DNA of 64,000 bases from Ectobius pallidus (taxonomy: Eukaryota > Arthropoda > Insecta > Blattodea > Ectobiidae): positions 35,330,066 through 35,394,065 of the forward strand of contig CAXKWD010000011.1 of the NCBI GenBank assembly GCA_964059195.1, given 5' to 3'. The notes below the pieces were generated by a model. That model was not told the origin of the DNA. It saw nothing but the letters and a program-made list of their open reading frames with translations, and did no database searches. The position numbers and the translations under genes were made by a program. Of this stretch, positions 13,601 to 21,863 are shown piece by piece (the stretch's first letter is position 1; each line of letters opens with the position of its first letter).

Positions 13601-16600
13601 GGTATTAATACCCTTGAACAGTAGAATATGCAATTAATTTAATATAAATTCATTCTTACGTTTTTTCAGAATATGGTTATATTTTAATTATTCACATTGA
13701 TATATGGTTTCATAAATAAATTATGTCATCTGATGTGACTGTTTGCTGCTTTAATTATTTATTAGTCATTTAATTAATTAATAATTATGTGTTATGTTGT
13801 ATGAAAACGTAAATATTATACAGTGAAATCTCCGTACAACGATTACCGATATAACGATAATACTCTTTATAACGTTAAAATATTTTGGTCCCGGCATACT
13901 TTCCATTAAAATAATGTAAAATTCCCCTCGGTTTTACGATACTCTTAATAACGATAAACCTCCCCACTACGATTACATTTAGAATCCCCGTAAATACATT
14001 TTCCTCGGTACAACGATAAAAATAGATCGTGAAAGTCCAAATCATGAACTCCCCCGCCTCGTTTTGTCCAAATCATGAACTCCCCCGCCTCGTTTTAATC
14101 GCCTTCCTTGACCTTGATCGTGCTTCACCCTCGCTCAAGTGCACAATGGAGTAAACCAGTTGCCTGGTCGCCAGTCAGTGCCTGCACTGCACGGCAAGTT
14201 TGTTTGGTGGTGTTCGCGTATTGTTGTGCTTCTCTGTCAGCATGGCTTCTCGCAAACAAATTAGTTTGCAGCAGAAATTAGCTGTAATTAAAGACATTGA
14301 CGCAGGCATGAAACAAACTGCAACATCGAAAAAGTACGGGCTTTCGGAATCTACGGTGTCGACTTTCTTAAAGAAAAGGAATGAGATCGAGGAAAAACTC
14401 AATTCAAATGCCGTGGATCCTACTAGAAAACGAAAGAAAACGGCAACATTTATTGACTTGGATGCTGCAACCTTGGAATGCTTCAATGAAAAAAGAACTT
14501 TAAACATTCCAATAAATGGACCGTTGATTTGTAGTCAAGCTAAGAAGTTTGCTACCATGCTTGGTGTGGAGGACTTCAAGGCTAGCAATGGGTGGCTTGT
14601 CCGCTTTAGAGACCGCCATGGCATAACTTTTAAGTTAATTCAATGGGAAGAGAAATCTGCACCAACAAATGACGCAAATCTCTGGTGCAGTAATGAAATG
14701 AAAAAAAATTACTGAGAAATATTTGCCAGAAGATATTTATAATGCTGACGAGACTGGGATGTTTTACCAGCTTCTTCCTGAAAAGACAATGTGTTTGCTC
14801 ATAAGTTAGTGTAATAATTTAATGGTGGAGTGAATACAGTACAGTATAGCAGTTCTTGTGTAAAAATTCTTTATTTCCTTAAATACTTAAAGCATTTCAA
14901 TTATTGAAGTTGTTTCCTACATATACTACCAATATTTGAACATTTTTTGTAAATTCTCGATATAACAATATCTCTCTCTACAACAATATTTTTTTCTGGT
15001 CCCTGCGAAATCGTTGTATCGAGATTTCACTGTATATATATAAATTCTTTATGTTTCACTGATTAAATTGATATGCCATATAACATAAGTAAAGTTGATT
15101 TCTTGAATGTATATTTCATTGAATTAATTACATGTCAGACCTCAACGACTGCTACAACTGATTTGATGCTTAGTCTTTTCTGTTATATAGTGCTTTAATT
15201 TATTTATCTTATCTGTTTTGCAGTGTTTGTGTACATCATAAACACGTTTAGGAAGTCCTATGCGCACTTCACTAGGAAGATCTCTCAACTTGTCCTTGAG
15301 ACACAGTATACGGAGGTAAGTACATTTGTCTAACACAAATCCTTTATGTAACAGTTAATTACCTTAGAACATGTTTTGAGAACTTAAAATGCTTTAATAG
15401 AATCATTAAAACAAAAGAGATTTTTTTTAATATTTTTTTTATTTTTTAAATGATGAAATTAACAGTTGAATTGAAATGATGTGTGAAAAAATGTCTAGTA
15501 TTTAAATACAGATCATCAGAATTGGCCTAGAAGCTTAGGGAAATGCAACAATTTGAAAAAAAGAGCCTGCAGATATCTTTATTATTTCAGAAGTTATCAT
15601 TGTTTGAAATACAGAAATTGCTGGAAAAAATTACTTTGCATAAATCACATGCAAACATAGGCTGTATACGCAAAAATTGGGTTATTTTGTGAAGCCCTGG
15701 AATAGTTTTTAACAGAGACTCTAACGGGTGCTCCTGTCTGATTGAAAGTGTGTTTAATAGGTCGAACAAGGTTCCAGCTACATCAGAATGAGCGAAAACT
15801 AAAAATTTAGAATACTTTGCTCGGGAAAATATGTATAGGCCTACAGTGAACGGTGCTTAATGTTGTCACGGATAATGTTATCACTTTTATAAAGTCCCGT
15901 ACGGATTAATAGTCATACATTAAAAAATGCGGTTTATTGTGATCAAATATTCGATTTATTTTATCACATTTTCTGTTTTGCAACTTTATTTCCATGTATT
16001 GTACGTTATTCAAAATTTTGTTTTTAAGGATTTCGTTTCTAACTCAACTGTATAGTGTTGTATTACAAGTAAGGGTGGTGTTCCCAGCTCATAGGACAAC
16101 CTGTTCGAGGGGCTGGCATTCCCTAACTTTCTCTTTTAAGCAGTAAAACATTTTTCACCCCTCAGTTTAGCTGTTGCTTTTGATTTGTGAAGGCCACAGT
16201 GATGGCATACAGTGATGGCTAGTGTAAAATGAAAAAAACTTGAACAGCCAGGTGTAAGATTTTTGCTAAGCGGAGTTACCACAGGCCAATAAACTTCCAA
16301 AAATCAGTATGAGTATGAAATATTGGTTAGTGGAGTCCAAAGGGAAAACAGAAACAATAAAATCTTTTTATCGATTGCTCGATTGCAAAAATAGCTGTTT
16401 GCAGGCTATTATGAGTGGTTGAATGATTCACAGTTACGTATTATCTTGTATGTATGAATAAATAGCTTTTAATTCTGTTGTCTGAATGATTATCCTTCAA
16501 TTAATTCTTTCGGCTACTGTTATCAGTCAGTTAATGTTATCAGATTAGCTTCGTCCCAAAGTGATCACAATAAGCAGCGTGCACTATATTTCTTTAACAA

Positions 16601-17495
16601 ACAGAAGCTGAATGCCCTTATGGAGTGAATATTTGAGTTATGTACATAAACCAGACATATTTTAAAACTACATGAAATTTCCTATCAGAAGACATTTAAA
16701 ACAAAGAAAATGTAAAATTTTGAAAAAATGGTGCTTAAGTGGTCAGTCCCTCAATTTGTTAGCTCGAAGGATGTTCAGTTCGGTTGTTTCTAAGAATATG
16801 ACAATTCTCAATTCGCTTAACTATTCCAGAAATTGTTGAAAGCTGTTCACTTTAGTGATCTATCCGAGGAATTCAATCATTTACTTCAGTGAACTAATAT
16901 AGCAATATTATTGTTTATTTCAAAATACAAATTTTAATTACATTCTTGTGCAGTATTGTAACTTAACCTTGTATGATTTCAGAAATTTACCAAATATTCT
17001 TACACTTTAATATTATAAGGATATGTCTAATGAACCAGAAAATTACTGAATATTCTTAAAAAATTCTACAGTATACATAAAGATATGTTCATAACAAAAG
17101 TTTTGTGGTATCTTCTCGCTCATAAAGTGATCATGTTTCACAAATCATATCAGGTTACATTTGAACATGAGCCGAAATATTTTACTTTAGAAATAAACTG
17201 TATCTTTCCTAAAATATTTCAACAGTGACATATCCTGGAACACTTCATGAAATGAGTTTGTATTCTGCTAGGTTTGAAAAAGTGATATAAACAAACAGTT
17301 TCACTAACATAGAGTGTATTATTTTCCTTGGAATTATAACTTTATTTCTTTTTGCAGAAATACTATTTTGACCCATTTAATCTGAAATGGGGAGAGCCAC
17401 CTACTGATAGAGGTTGCCGAAATTGCTTTAGGATAGGTCATTTTAGCAAGGAGTGTCCAGAGAAGAAATCATCTGGTCGTAAGACAAGAAAGTGA
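1483..17495 (+). CDS. TUT4/TUT7-like terminal uridylyltransferase, 3' seven exons
   Basis: Spliced from seven exons (1483-1670, 5361-5579, 8663-8809, 9021-9098, 10732-10954, 15224-15315, 17358-17495), giving 360 visible residues; the 5' part is outside the window. The family adds uridines to RNA 3' ends (let-7 precursors, deadenylated mRNAs) in the cytoplasm. Seen here: the G-S-S motif of the polymerase beta fold (residues 36-38), the metal-binding pair in SSDIDIC (D48, D50), the third aspartate in VDGDISFYN (D109), the GSLSSYAY helix, the PAP-associated part with EDPFNLSHNLGAGLSRK, and a C-terminal CCHC knuckle (C-x2-C-x4-H-x4-C). Order and wording match the catalytic half of vertebrate TUT4/TUT7 from my knowledge of the family. 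All exon junctions keep phase and use GT-AG sites. The protein ends 15 residues after the knuckle, so the long C-terminal tail of vertebrate TUT4 is absent unless alternatively spliced. I am sure of the family; assignment to TUT4 or TUT7 is not meaningful from this piece. Confidence 0.95.
1795..2495. mobile_element. two opposed mariner remnants
   Basis: The left boundary TACGAGGGCCATTCAGAAAG is a mariner-type end. On the minus strand, about 2060-1880 reads CHLFWSLKDDLCGTHFEDND and IIDAVRKW, the (D)YHLFGPLK...DDEV-x-x-A-V-x-x-W block of mariner transposases. On the + strand, about 2355-2478 reads IDAVRKYLCKQDKS and then a GDCTEK ending, the same region of another copy. The two lie back to back, and both are full of stops. 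Confidence 0.7.
2679..2872 (+). repeat. 194-bp direct repeat, copy 1
   Basis: Differs from the copy at 3807-4000 at only three positions, all transitions. Starts TTACTAGATATTTCCGTGGA and ends TTTTGTGATTAGTAC. No terminal repeats or target duplication at either copy. Confidence 0.95.
3455..4092. mobile_element. possible TIR element
   Basis: The right end, inverted, reads AGGGCCTGTATTACCACCTG and the left AGGGCCTATACGACAACAAC, a partial match over about 20 bases. CTTCCAGATA motifs recur inside. It contains the 194-bp repeat copy 2. The match is imperfect and I am unsure. Confidence 0.4.
3807..4000 (+). repeat. 194-bp direct repeat, copy 2
   Basis: Second copy of 2679-2872, 1,128 bp away in the same orientation. 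It lies within the possible TIR element at about 3455-4092, so it may have been brought there by that element or by a local duplication. Confidence 0.95.
4322..4946. mobile_element. hAT-type MITE
   Basis: The ends TAGGGTTCGGATGTTTATGA are inverted copies over 20 bases. The 8-bp flanks GTCATGAC (4314-4321) and GTCATGAT (4947-4954) differ by one base and fit a hAT target duplication. The non-coding interior is full of AAATATGAC words, like the AAAATGAC-rich element at 61.75 kb. Confidence 0.88.
5361..5579 (+). CDS. TUT exon b: third catalytic aspartate
   Basis: 73 codons, phase 0 at both ends, acceptor after a long T tract and donor GTTTGT. The segment contains the RPITSAKVPILKF strand and VDGDISFYN, whose aspartate is the third metal ligand, followed by NTKLLKTYSEIDPRVK. 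The family continues directly from DPRV(K/Q) into an LGYxxK helix, which is how exon c starts. The donor is weaker than its neighbours (GTTTGT rather than GTAAGT), which could matter for splicing of the 81-base open block downstream. Confidence 0.93.
5775..6085 (-). repeat. SINE family 1 copy, diverged
   Basis: Same 300-bp layout as the copies at 10.0, 20.7 and 55.6 kb, read on the minus strand: a tRNA-like head at the right (B-box-like GGTTCGATTCC about 6035), then a body containing ACCTCCTCAG, GGAGCC, CCATCAT and TGCCATTTGCC. It is clearly mutated relative to the others. The short + strand open frame across it is a by-product. Confidence 0.8.
6188..6268 (+). other. in-frame 81-base candidate cassette exon
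   Basis: An open block of exactly 27 codons between a pyrimidine-rich TTTGCTTCAG acceptor and a GTAAGT donor. Entry and exit phases are both 0, so it would insert without breaking frame between TUT exons b and c. Vertebrate TUTs have no residues at this point. The same bases read on the minus strand are the last coding part of a decayed transposon gene (see 6190-7832). It is therefore most simply an accidental or transposon-derived exon. Whether it is ever spliced cannot be told from DNA. Confidence 0.35.
6190..7832 (-). pseudogene. decayed multi-exon transposon-type gene in TUT intron
   Basis: On the minus strand, exon A (7832-7658, 58 codons from an ATG, donor GTAAGT, phase 1) joins exon C (7060-6918, 47 codons, donor GTAAC) in frame, and that joins exon D (from 6797 down) in phase 0. 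Exon D soon carries a frameshift (about 6745-6760) and several stops. The recognisable C-terminal part reads LRMEGKAYVG, then EEERKAIFHEFW, WDQRWVYIKGLVD, an S-R-R-K-G-TLVYH stretch and VCKKMF. This pattern (acidic N-terminus, then a C-x-K-C/FW/VC-KxxF region) is that of an uncharacterised protein common in insect genomes and usually tied to mobile DNA. The match is from memory and approximate. Phase agreement at two junctions shows this was once a real spliced gene, and the stops show it is dead. No terminal repeats were identified. Confidence 0.65.
8663..8809 (+). CDS. TUT exon c: central helices
   Basis: 49 codons, phase 0 at both ends, acceptor CTTGTAG and donor GTAATT. It reads PLGYMLKRFGKICDM, then CDASRGSLSSYAY and a hydrophobic stretch ending PPVLPVLQE. 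The D-ASRGSLSSYAY block lines the nucleotide pocket in this family, and PPV(I/V/L)PVLQE is a near-invariant TUT4/7 signature. Confidence 0.95.
9021..9098 (+). CDS. TUT exon d
   Basis: 26 codons, phase 0 at both ends (acceptor TTGTTTCAG, donor GTATGT). It corresponds to the short variable segment after PVLQE in vertebrate TUTs (there F/Y-x-G, then a W-N-A-F/Y-F-F-D stretch). Here EEWDTYFYDDL aligns with that stretch. The exon is less conserved than its neighbours but is framed correctly by them. Confidence 0.9.
9219..9959 (+). mobile_element. non-autonomous piggyBac-like element
   Basis: Bounded by TTAA at 9219 and 9956. The ends are inverted copies: TTAACACTAGAAGGTCATTT on the left and its relative ...CCTCCTAGTGTTAA on the right, with a shared GACCAG motif nearby. 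TTAA target sites and CACTAG-type termini are typical of piggyBac. The interior keeps a short acidic piece near 9680-9770 (EFVPRIF, SESSDSEE, then a stop), as at the N-terminus of such transposases, but no catalytic domain. It interrupts an older Tigger-like sequence: GGGTTATCCAGACC lies just left and CTGTGCTAACCAGAACAC just right. Confidence 0.75.
10015..10360 (-). repeat. SINE family 1, full-length copy
   Basis: Read on the minus strand it starts with a tRNA-like head (GTGGTTAGTGTCGCTGACTA, B-box region near 10285), then CCTCCTTGG, a GGAGCTACTTGAT block, GGAAACCACCATTAACG and TGCCATCTGCC, ending near GGGATGTAGCACCACGG. Imperfect CAGTGA(A)TGCCT sequences at about 10015 and 10346 may be the target duplication. 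The 110-codon minus frame across it is not a gene. Confidence 0.85.
10732..10954 (+). CDS. TUT exon e: PAP-associated domain
   Basis: 74 codons plus one base, entering phase 0 (acceptor TTTTTCCAG) and leaving phase 1 into GTAAGT. It contains KNMWPELGENTLSTGELF, a GLLHFYSCFDF stretch, SIRQ-type VTIRQKRPLL, WNSK and EDPFNLSHNLGAGLSRK. The EDPF-x-L-x-HNL-GAG-(V/L)SRK block is the clearest single TUT4/7 signature in the window. Translation beyond 10954 runs into intron. Confidence 0.96.
11020..11440 (-). repeat. LINE-like coding remnant
   Basis: Minus-strand reading gives broken pieces such as RWKEYFRNI, DHDVIKGETQLTIWEKIYI and LQNFYIPGENELG separated by stops. The first resembles the linker after the endonuclease in RTE/CR1-type LINE proteins. 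The second (IWEKxYIxK, then F-x-IP) resembles what is read from the arms of the foldback at 32.6-33.4 kb. Identification is tentative. Confidence 0.35.
12434..13014 (+). mobile_element. mariner-like element with 25-bp TIRs
   Basis: Starts TACGAGGGTCATTTCAGAAG and ends with the inverse CTTCTGAAATGACCCTCGTA, with TA at both ends. The 580-bp interior keeps a transposase C-terminus on the + strand near 12690-12771 (IQRLPHRWQRCVDTLGDYF, then GC and a stop), the usual mariner ending. The DDE core is missing, so it is an internally deleted element. It is related to the element at 21.86 kb. Confidence 0.85.
13821..15032 (+). mobile_element. internally deleted Tigger/pogo element
   Basis: Inverted ends CAGTGAAATCTCCGTACAAC and (right, inverted) CAGTGAAATCTCGATACAAC, flanked by TA at 13819-13820 and 15033-15034, with TTATAACG/CGATATAAC sub-terminal motifs. 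It carries one transposase fragment (14242-14715) and then lacks nearly the whole DDE domain. Near the left end, a 31-bp unit is repeated twice without a mismatch (14035-14065, 14066-14096). It sits in the TUT intron before exon 15224. Confidence 0.92.
14242..14790 (+). pseudogene. Tigger/pogo transposase N-terminal fragment
   Basis: From ATG 14242 (MASRKQISLQQKLAV) the first 158 codons give a CENP-B-type DNA-binding region: a psq-like helix-turn-helix (YGLSESTVSTFLKKR), then the second helical domain (AKKFATMLGVEDFKASNGWL and RFRDRHGI). The frame breaks at the eight-A run near 14702-14709, reaching TGA at 14713. One frame over, it continues as EKYLPEDIYNADETGMFYQL, the start of the DDE domain, before ending near 14810. 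The DNA-binding half is intact and the nuclease is gone. A longer in-frame opening upstream (from about 14200) exists, but ATG 14242 fits the family start. Confidence 0.88.
15224..15315 (+). CDS. TUT exon f
   Basis: Enters with two bases that complete a methionine codon with the last base of exon e, then 30 codons, phase 0 at the GTAAGT donor. FVYIINTFRKSYAHF aligns with the (M)-x-x-FI-x-x-AF-x-x-GR helix after SRK in vertebrate TUTs. Acceptor CTGTTTTGCAG. Confidence 0.88.
15842..16587. mobile_element. probable TA-flanked TIR element
   Basis: The left end CAGTGAACGGTGCTTAATGT (followed by TGTCAC) and the inverted right end TAGTGCACGCTGCTTATTGT (followed by GATCAC) match over most of 26 bases and are flanked by TA. 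Pogo/Tigger-type ends are similar. No transposase could be read from the roughly 745-bp interior. Confidence 0.5.
17358..17495 (+). CDS. TUT last coding exon with CCHC knuckle
   Basis: 45 codons and TGA, phase 0, acceptor TTTTTGCAG. KYYFDPFNLKWGEPP aligns with the EYFFD segment before the last zinc knuckle of TUT4/7. The knuckle itself is CRNCFRIGHFSKEC (C-x2-C-x4-H-x4-C), which binds RNA/oligo-U in this family. The end is a basic tail, PEKKSSGRKTRK, which could act in RNA binding or nuclear import (inference). Confidence 0.95.
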   Translation, partial: KYYFDPFNLKWGEPPTDRGCRNCFRIGHFSKECPEKKSSGRKTRK

Positions 17496-18260
17496 ACCCT
17501 GAGCGATCTGGGACATAAGGATTGAAAGGGTGGATTTTACCTGAAACATTATTCATAAGGTGTGTATTGTAGAAGATACACAGACACTTCTTTTCTCTTC
17601 CTTTAATTTCTTAATAACATGACTTACCTGTTTTTGGTATCCTAAAATTAATTGATTAGCTTTTATGGTGGAATTCTTTGCTTTTTAAGTTAGGAATTAG
17701 CTTCTGGTTTTATCTTTTACATTGATCTTTTATTTATAATATAGTGAATTTCTTTACATTCACTTACTAATATTAGACAAGCCCTTTGAACATTGCTGCT
17801 CTGCAGAATGGAAAAGAATTTCCTTTACAATTGCACCAGCTATGAAATTCTCATAGGAAAATAATTAAGAAGTGAAATTATTATAAAAAAATATGCTGAG
17901 ATGGTTTTTACTACACAAGATCTATCATCTAGATCCAAAAAATGACCTGAACATGTTTCAAGGGTCGTTATCATCTCTAGCCACTCTTCATCTGACTGTT
18001 TTTAGCACCATCATCCTCTTGTGGAGTTCCCATGAACTTCCCAGTGAGATCATCATCCACAGGAATTTCATATGCTTATTACATGTGACGTAATAGTATC
18101 AATAATGATAATATCCATTAATGCACAGAATATCATCATAACAATGTTCAGCTATTGATTAATATTGTACACGGAACAATATTCAACTCTTGAAAGCAAC
18201 AGTTCAATCTGAAAAAAAAAAATATTTAAAATAAAATCAATTCTGTTCAGGTTAATTTTA
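17496..18260 (+). other. TUT 3' untranslated region, probable
   Basis: AT-rich sequence after the stop without coding signal. The first good poly(A) signal is AATAAA at 18230-18235; another is at 19410-19415. The true end is unknown. A 66-codon open frame at 17893-18093 has no family resemblance. Confidence 0.5.
18230..18235 (+). terminator. candidate poly(A) signal for TUT
   Basis: AATAAA about 735 bases after the TUT stop, in AT-rich sequence. It is the first canonical hexamer I noticed downstream of the stop codon. Use is inferred. Confidence 0.35.
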
Positions 18261-19950
18261 ATATTATCTTAAATTAATTTCATTTGGTGTGTTTTAATTT
18301 GTGGAGGTTAAACATCAAGAGAAGCCTTGTAACCTAAATGCCTTGTCGCCTGCAGTCTATCGCAAAAGACGAGAACTACTAACAGCTGATCCCAAGAGTC
18401 ATTTGCTTTATCAATTACGAGGTATTCTAATAACCAAAAACTCTGACATTTAGTTATGATCGAACAAAAACAGTCATAAGCAACATGCCTATGAAGGTAA
18501 TTAAGATACTCATATGGATATTATGAAACTCACTAGCATAAACATACTGATGTCTTAATAAGTACCATTATAGGCTTGTCGCATAATGTACTATTATCAA
18601 CTCGAGCTTCAATTCAGTTTAGTTTTCTCAAGACACAGAACACGGAACATGGAAAATGAAATGAAATTGGAGCCAGGGACATATTTACAGTTTTGGAAAA
18701 CACACATCCACAAGAACAAAAATAAACTAATGACCATGAACTTTGAAATCTCTGTGGATAATAATCTCATCAGGAAATTCAGTAGGTGTCCGCAAGAGGA
18801 TGCTGGTTCCGACAAACCATCAAGTACAAAGTAGATGAGGAAGAGGGTATTAACCCATGAAAAATATTCAGGTAAATTCATTTTTTTAAAATAAAAAACT
18901 ATCTAGGCTTTATTAAATTGTATTGGAAGTTAACGCAGTGAAGTTATATAACATAATACTTATAAAAGAGTATATAAGTATAGCTGTTGACAATGGTTGC
19001 AAAAGCGCTGAAACTAGTACAGGTAAACTATACCTAAAGTGAAGTTTTTGTGTAAAAAAAAAAATCAACTCTTATATAATTATTATATCTTGGTTTTGTT
19101 TTTTCATGTAATGTATTTTTGTAGTGTAGAAAATGTAACTTCATAGTTTGAATTCCTAAAGAACGATATAACCAGTAATAAACACAACAGTTGAACTTGT
19201 TTATAGTAACATGGTTTCTACGACACTGTTCTTGCAGCAACAGTTATCAAGAGGTTAAATTTTAATCTGCATCAGAATGGTGTATTTTATTACTTTTACT
19301 TTTTGCAAGTCCTGTTTCTTCTGGTGTAAACTGTAGTGAATACACTTTGCATAAACACAGTTAAAATTACCTTAAAGGCTTTGTTAACTCAAAATCAAGT
19401 GATTCTCAGAATAAAGATTTAAAGTAAATTGTTAACAAATGTTTCGTTCTAGTAAGAAAGGAAGCGAAAACATGCCAGTGACCAAAGCCGAAGCACTTGC
19501 AAAACGTTTTAATCCTTGAGCTCCTTAGTCGAGCCTTATTTGTGTGAGAATGGTTAAGTTTACCCATTTGAGTTTCATATTATTCCCCACACATTTATTC
19601 TAGTATAGAACAAGGGATCATAAAACAGTCTTGACAGTTAAGCAACAATGTCTGTATATTCATGGATACTACATATTTCCATGAATCAGACTTCCAAGGC
19701 CCCTGTTTAGAAGTGTGATAGAAATTTAATTTTTTTACGCCAACACTGATTTTTTATTATTTAGAGGATTAGTGACAATAAGCAAGTGTTAGAAGCAACC
19801 ACAAGTCAGAAATGGTGTCTATATGCTATTATTAAATTTATAGGCATGTGGATTTTATTATTTCTAGGTTTCTTTTTAGATTTCAGTCATATATTTTGTA
19901 AATTATGACTTAGCATAAAAAATGTGGAATTCTGTTTTTCTCAATGCCAT
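18261..19950. other. no gene seen
   Basis: AT-rich single-copy-looking sequence. Short open frames on both strands around 18.59-18.88 kb lack recognisable domains. No TIR or SINE was identified. Confidence 0.5.
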
Positions 19951-19963
19951 ATTATTACTATTA

Positions 19964-20010
<47 letters not shown>

Positions 20011-20216
20011 GTTGTTGTTATTGTTATTATTATTGTTGTTATGCATTCATATTACCATCATCTCATCGGGATAACATAACTCTGCCCAAAACGTGTCCCA
20101 GCTAAAGAAATGTGACCATACTTCCACCAAGCCTGCGGGCAATGCCACAAACCCTACCAGGGTAATGGTGACTTTGGATTAATATATATATATATATATG
20201 ATATGATATGATATAT
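19951..20216. repeat. ATT, AT and GATAT simple repeats
   Basis: An (ATT)n/(TTG)n tract at 19951-20040, a non-repetitive 140 bp, then (AT)n at about 20180-20200 and (GATAT)n at about 20199-20216. Confidence 0.9.
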
Positions 20217-20704
20217 TTATTGTACCAAGAAAATTACAAAAGAATCTACTGGATTCGACACTTGCCATTTTACCAGTAGACATCTTAGAAAACACAATAA
20301 CACTTTTTTAATTGGAGGAATGTGTAGACATATGGATAGTGCTGCTGAATATATATATAAACTGATTTCCCTCTCTACTGAAAGAAAAAGATAAATAAAC
20401 ACTAGGCAATAAGAGAAACAAAAACAAAAAACAAAACAAACAAACAAAAAATACAGTTTTCTAACCCTCATCAAAATACCTCTCTTTGTGAGCCCCTTCA
20501 AAGTTCGCATCGTACCACAAATTGGGCCGCTATTCTAATGATATTGCTGTTATCATAAAAAGGAACACTAACTAGTGAATAAAACCGGGCTTGTGATAAT
20601 GAACTTGACTTATAAACAAACTTTACAATACAAATATGAGTTCGAATATCATTTAACTCGGATATATATATATATATAGATATAGCTAACTGTTGTTGTC
20701 CTGA

Positions 20705-21010
20705 CAGCCTGCTTGGTCTCGTGGTTAGTGTCGTTGACTACAGATCCGTTGGCCCGGGTTTGATCCCTGGTGCCTCCTCGTATTTTTCTGAGGTAGGGAG
20801 GTCTGGTAGGGGTGCACTCTGCCTTGAGATTCAAATTGAGGAGCTACTTGATAGAGAAGTAGCGGCTCCGGTCATGGAAACCACCATTAACGACCGTGGG
20901 TGTCGGCATGCTGATCACATGCCCCCAATCCTGCCCTCTGCCTGTGGTAGATGATGCAGTGGTCGGGTGGTAGTCCTTGTCCCTTCTGGGATGTTAGCGC
21001 CACTTAGTTA
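20705..21010 (+). repeat. SINE family 1, full-length copy
   Basis: Complete: tRNA-like head with A-box-like TCGTGGTTAGTGTCG and B-box GGGTTTGATCCC at about 20755-20766, then the family body (GAGGTAGGGAGGTCTGG, GGAGCTACTTGATAGA, GGAAACCACCATTAACG). The 3' tail is a TTAGTTAGTTAG run. Pol III transcription and LINE-assisted mobility are inferred from its class. Confidence 0.9.
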
Positions 21011-21014
21011 GTTA

Positions 21015-21245
21015 GTTAGGGAGTTTTGGAACGGGGTGCACTCAGCCTCGTAATTCAAACTGAGGAGCTACTTGATAGAAAAGTAGCGGCTCCGTTCAAG
21101 GAAACCACCATTAAAAGCCGAGGTTGTCAGCATGCTGACCACATGCTACCCAATCCTGCCAACTGCCTATGGTAGATGATGCCGTGGTCGGGTGGTAGGA
21201 CTAGTCCCTTCAGGGATGTAGCACCTTGGAGTTAGTTTTTAGAGT
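21015..21245 (+). repeat. SINE family 1, 5'-truncated tandem copy
   Basis: Begins within the body, right at the tail of the previous copy, with GGGAGTTTTGGAACGGGGTG. It repeats the same order of blocks (GAGGAGCTACTTGATAGA, GGAAACCACCATTAA, TGGTCGGGTGGTAG) and ends ...GTAGCACCTTGGAGTTAGTT. The tRNA head is missing. Confidence 0.85.
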
Positions 21246-21863
21246 TGTTTTACTAGGGGACAGCATCTAATCCCAATCCCAATTATAGATTGGGTCTTAA
21301 AAGCCTGGCTTATATAAATGTGTAAAGCTTAGGCACTCAAAGGTTAATGTGATGATTTCTAGTTCATAGATTTAACCCCCTAAGGACCAACCCATCTTCA
21401 GAGCAGGTTAATGTTGAGAGCAGACTAAGCCAGAGTACAGATTGAACTGCCGAATTTAATAATGTACCTAGGTATACTATATTGTGGGCATCATCTTATG
21501 CTGAGTGTTTATAATAACATACCATTAATATTTCTGGACACTGGTGATCATTAATTTCATCTAGAATTCCTTGTTAGAACATATAACTTAAAGATAACTA
21601 AACAAGATTTGAGGTAGATGAATGAATGTCACTCGGGTAGTCAGCCAGGTCTGACAGTCTATTATTCCGTACATTTTAAAGGCCCACGCTGTCTTCGTAA
21701 CCCAACAGCTTCAACAGAGACGTGGGCATCGTCAGTCACATCTGGAATCACTGCTTTAAATAAGTGATAGACAGTAGGGAGAGGTTGGTCCTGAAAAGGA
21801 ACAGTGGTGGGGGTACTGACACCTGATTAGTTGAACCAGCTTAACTGTAATTGTGTATATATA

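Noticed and set aside
18586..18881. Overlapping 82- and 90-codon frames on both strands
   Set aside because: No recognisable family, no splice signals and no terminal repeats; likely chance.
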